NCBI GenBank assembly: GCA_003327425.1
Contig: QOQW01000001.1
Coordinates: forward strand, 248,001 to 312,000
Direction: 5' to 3'
From: Candidatus Ozemibacter sibiricus
Lineage (GTDB): Bacteria; Muiribacteriota; Ozemobacteria; Ozemobacterales; Ozemobacteraceae
DNA length: 64,000 bases
A program made the translations under genes and the position numbers. The notes beneath the pieces are model-generated. The model was not told the DNA's origin and did no database searches. It worked only from the letters and a program-made list of their open reading frames with translations. Positions 62,528 to 64,000 of this stretch are shown here, piece by piece. The number at the start of each line of letters is the position of its first letter. Within the stretch, counting starts at the first letter, position 1.

Positions 62528-63448
62528 TCACCATTGCTGGAGCAGATACCGCTCGGCCGACAGGGCGGCGGTGGCGCCGGCCCCGCAAGCCACGACCAGC
62601 TGGCGGAAGGAGCCGTCGACCACGTCCCCCGCGGCGAACACCCCGGGCAGATCGGTCCGCCCCGCGGCGTCGGCCCGGATGAACCCGCCGGCGGTCAGGT
62701 CGAGACTGCCCTGGAGGAATCCGGTGTTGGGACGCTGGCCGAGGGTGATGAACAGGCCGTCTACCTCCAGGGTGGTGATTTCCTGGTCTTGGCGTAGAGT
62801 GAGCGCGCGCAGGGCGGTGTCACCCATGACGGCCTCGACCTTGACCCCGGGCCAGATCCGGACATTGCTCGCCCGCTTCACCTCGTCGCGCAGGCTGCCG
62901 AAGGCGGTGCCGATCCGTTTGGGCAGCAGGAGATGGGCTTCGGCCGCCAGCCGCGCCAGGATGGTGACCGAGGTGAAGGCGGTGTTACCGCCCCCATAGA
63001 CGGCCACTCGACGGCCGCGGAAGAGTTGTCCGTCGCACCAGGCGCAGAACGAGATGCCCTTGCCCCAGTACCGATCGAGGCCCGGGATGTCCGGTGGCAA
63101 CGGCGACGTGCCGACGGCGATCACCACGGCGGGGGCGGTCCAGCTGGTACCAGTATCATCTTCGATGATTTTGTACCGGTTCTCGACGGTGAACCGGCGG
63201 GCGGTGCGCGCCGCCAGTTCCACCCCCGCGTCCTGGCACTGGCGGGCCAGGGTGGCGAGGAAGTCATGCCCGGCCAGCCGGGGCAGACCGGGATAGTTGT
63301 CGATCTCGGCAGCGCCGGCGATCAGGCTGCCGCCGGCCGGCCCGGTCAGCAGAGCGACCCGCCGCCCGATGCGGGCGGCGAACAAGGCGGCCGTGCCGCC
63401 GGCCGGCCCGGCCCCGAGGACGAGAAGGTCGGGGCGGTCCGGTTTCAT
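62528..63448 (-). CDS. thioredoxin-reductase-like flavoprotein
   Basis: The 306-residue protein has the FAD motif GAGPAGGTAALFAAR (12-26), redox pair C135/C138 in FCAWCDG and the C-terminal FAD motif GVFAAGDVVDGSFRQLVVACGAG. The pair is CAWC instead of the usual CATC. The second Rossmann motif is GGGNTAFTS, and the HRRxxxR element that binds the NADPH phosphate is replaced by LPKRIGTAF. NADPH use is thus doubtful; ferredoxin- or flavin-type donors are known in related clostridial enzymes. It lies between recA and ettA on the same strand. Confidence 0.88.
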   Translation of the reverse strand: MKPDRPDLLVLGAGPAGGTAALFAARIGRRVALLTGPAGGSLIAGAAEIDNYPGLPRLAGHDFLATLARQCQDAGVELAARTARRFTVENRYKIIEDDTGTSWTAPAVVIAVGTSPLPPDIPGLDRYWGKGISFCAWCDGQLFRGRRVAVYGGGNTAFTSVTILARLAAEAHLLLPKRIGTAFGSLRDEVKRASNVRIWPGVKVEAVMGDTALRALTLRQDQEITTLEVDGLFITLGQRPNTGFLQGSLDLTAGGFIRADAAGRTDLPGVFAAGDVVDGSFRQLVVACGAGATAALSAERYLLQQW

Positions 63449-63497
63449 GGCAGGGAACGCGGCATCAGGCTGAGCGGGGCGGCAAGCCCCCCGGCCG

Positions 63498-63531
63498 CCC
63501 GGAGGCCGTGCCGGCAGCGACGGCCTCCGGG
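63498..63531 (-). terminator. long GC-rich hairpin after recA
   Basis: CCCGGAGGCCGT (63498-63509) pairs over 12 bases with ACGGCCTCCGGG (63520-63531), with a ten-base loop. It lies 10 bases downstream of the recA stop. A second short hairpin follows. There is no clear T run, so termination may be partial and allow readthrough into the next gene. Confidence 0.5.
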
Positions 63532-63541
63532 CCGGCCCGGG

Positions 63542-64000
63542 CTAGCGGGCCTTGCCGGCGGCCTTCTCTTTCTCGGCCGGAGCGGCTTTGGCGGGCGGTG
63601 GCTCGTCGGGCTTGATCAGCCCCATCGCTTTCTTGATCTTCAAGACGATCTCGGAGGTGATATCGGGGTTCTTGGCCAGGAAATCCTTGGTGTTCTCGCG
63701 GCCCTGTCCCATGCGGACATCGCCGTAGGAGTACCAGGCGCCGGATTTCTGAATGATCTTGTACTGCTCGGCCAGATCGATGATTTCGCCCTCGCGGGAG
63801 ATGCCTTTGCCGAACATGATGTCGAAGCTGGCGGTGCGGAACGGGGGCGCCACCTTGTTCTTGACCACCTTGACCTGGGTGACATAGCCGATGGGGTTTT
63901 CGCCGTCTTTGATCTGCTCTTTGCGGCGGATGTCGAGACGGATGGAGGCGAAGAACTTGAGCGCTCGCCCGCCGGGGGTGGTTTCGGGGTTGCCGAACAT
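63542..64000 (-). CDS. recA: recombinase RecA, C-terminal part (cut by window end)
   Basis: The 152 residues visible are the RecA C-terminal portion: [23 protein letters not shown], then [41 protein letters not shown], the conserved L2-adjacent and C-terminal core. The last 25 residues are Lys/Ala/Pro-rich, an ordinary RecA tail. The ATPase core lies beyond the window. RecA drives homologous recombination and the SOS response. Confidence 0.97.
   Translation of the reverse strand: MFGNPETTPGGRALKFFASIRLDIRRKEQIKDGENPIGYVTQVKVVKNKVAPPFRTASFDIMFGKGISREGEIIDLAEQYKIIQKSGAWYSYGDVRMGQGRENTKDFLAKNPDITSEIVLKIKKAMGLIKPDEPPPAKAAPAEKEKAAGKAR

Overview
The window is GC-rich bacterial chromosome with densely packed genes, frequent 4-nt ATGA or GTGA overlaps, GGAGG-type ribosome sites and recognisable sigma70-like promoters. 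I see no rRNA, tRNA, CRISPR array, insertion sequence or prophage. The gene content (2-oxoacid:ferredoxin oxidoreductase, phosphate butyryltransferase and butyrate kinase, an ATP synthase whose c subunit carries Na+-type ligands, a thioredoxin-reductase-like protein without the usual NADPH motif) suggests an anaerobic or fermentative bacterium, probably of a poorly sampled lineage. I cannot fix the phylum from sequence alone.

Layout. 1-3.3 kb: a TPR-like membrane protein and a membrane GAF/class III nucleotide cyclase with a C-terminal zinc ribbon. 3.5-9.5 kb (+): an energy-conserving acid fermentation cassette (buk, ptb, 2-oxoacid:ferredoxin oxidoreductase alpha and a beta-gamma fusion, Na+/solute symporter). 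9.5-19.6 kb (-): a nine-gene operon led by a cytosolic FtsH-like AAA+ metalloprotease, then two large unknown proteins joined by an A9 slippery site, a MoxR ATPase, a divergent vWA-like protein, a radical-SAM activating enzyme and three small unknown proteins. This is the most interesting locus. Divergent from it is a receiver-PAS-histidine kinase hybrid whose only well-placed start codon is AUC. 21.2-30.5 kb: glycosyltransferase, PHP phosphoesterase, a secreted protein, MurJ, a tiny Cys/Gly-rich secreted peptide, YjbQ, a GH13 enzyme and an M28 peptidase. 30.7-32.7 kb: a LysM/NlpC-P60-like protein and a secreted beta-propeller. 32.9-40.4 kb (-): a complete F-type ATP synthase operon (atpZ-I-B-E-F-H-A-G-D-C). 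40.4-46.4 kb: glycogen-debranching-like enzyme, DNA polymerase I and an alpha/beta hydrolase. 46.4-56.0 kb (-): a translation operon (rimP-nusA-infB-ylxP-rbfA-nrnA-truB-ribF) ending in cstA. 56.4-60.6 kb: two orphan substrate-binding proteins and a propeller protein around divergent promoters. 60.7-64 kb (-): EttA-type ABC-F protein, thioredoxin-reductase-like protein and the C-terminal part of RecA, cut by the window end.

How the genes fit together. In the fermentation cassette, oxidation of a 2-oxoacid gives acyl-CoA and reduced ferredoxin, and Ptb plus Buk convert acyl-CoA into ATP and a free acid. The ATP synthase may couple to Na+. The 9.5-19.6 kb operon combines two AAA+ machines (an FtsH-type protease and a MoxR chaperone) with a vWA-like adaptor and unknown partners. 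From memory this matches the class of computationally predicted FtsH/vWA/MoxR 'ternary' conflict or quality-control systems. No function has been shown that I know of, and the radical-SAM member and the possible frameshift fusion add unusual elements.

Many long open frames opposite real genes (for example opposite polA, atpA and ftsH) are GC-rich shadows and are left out.
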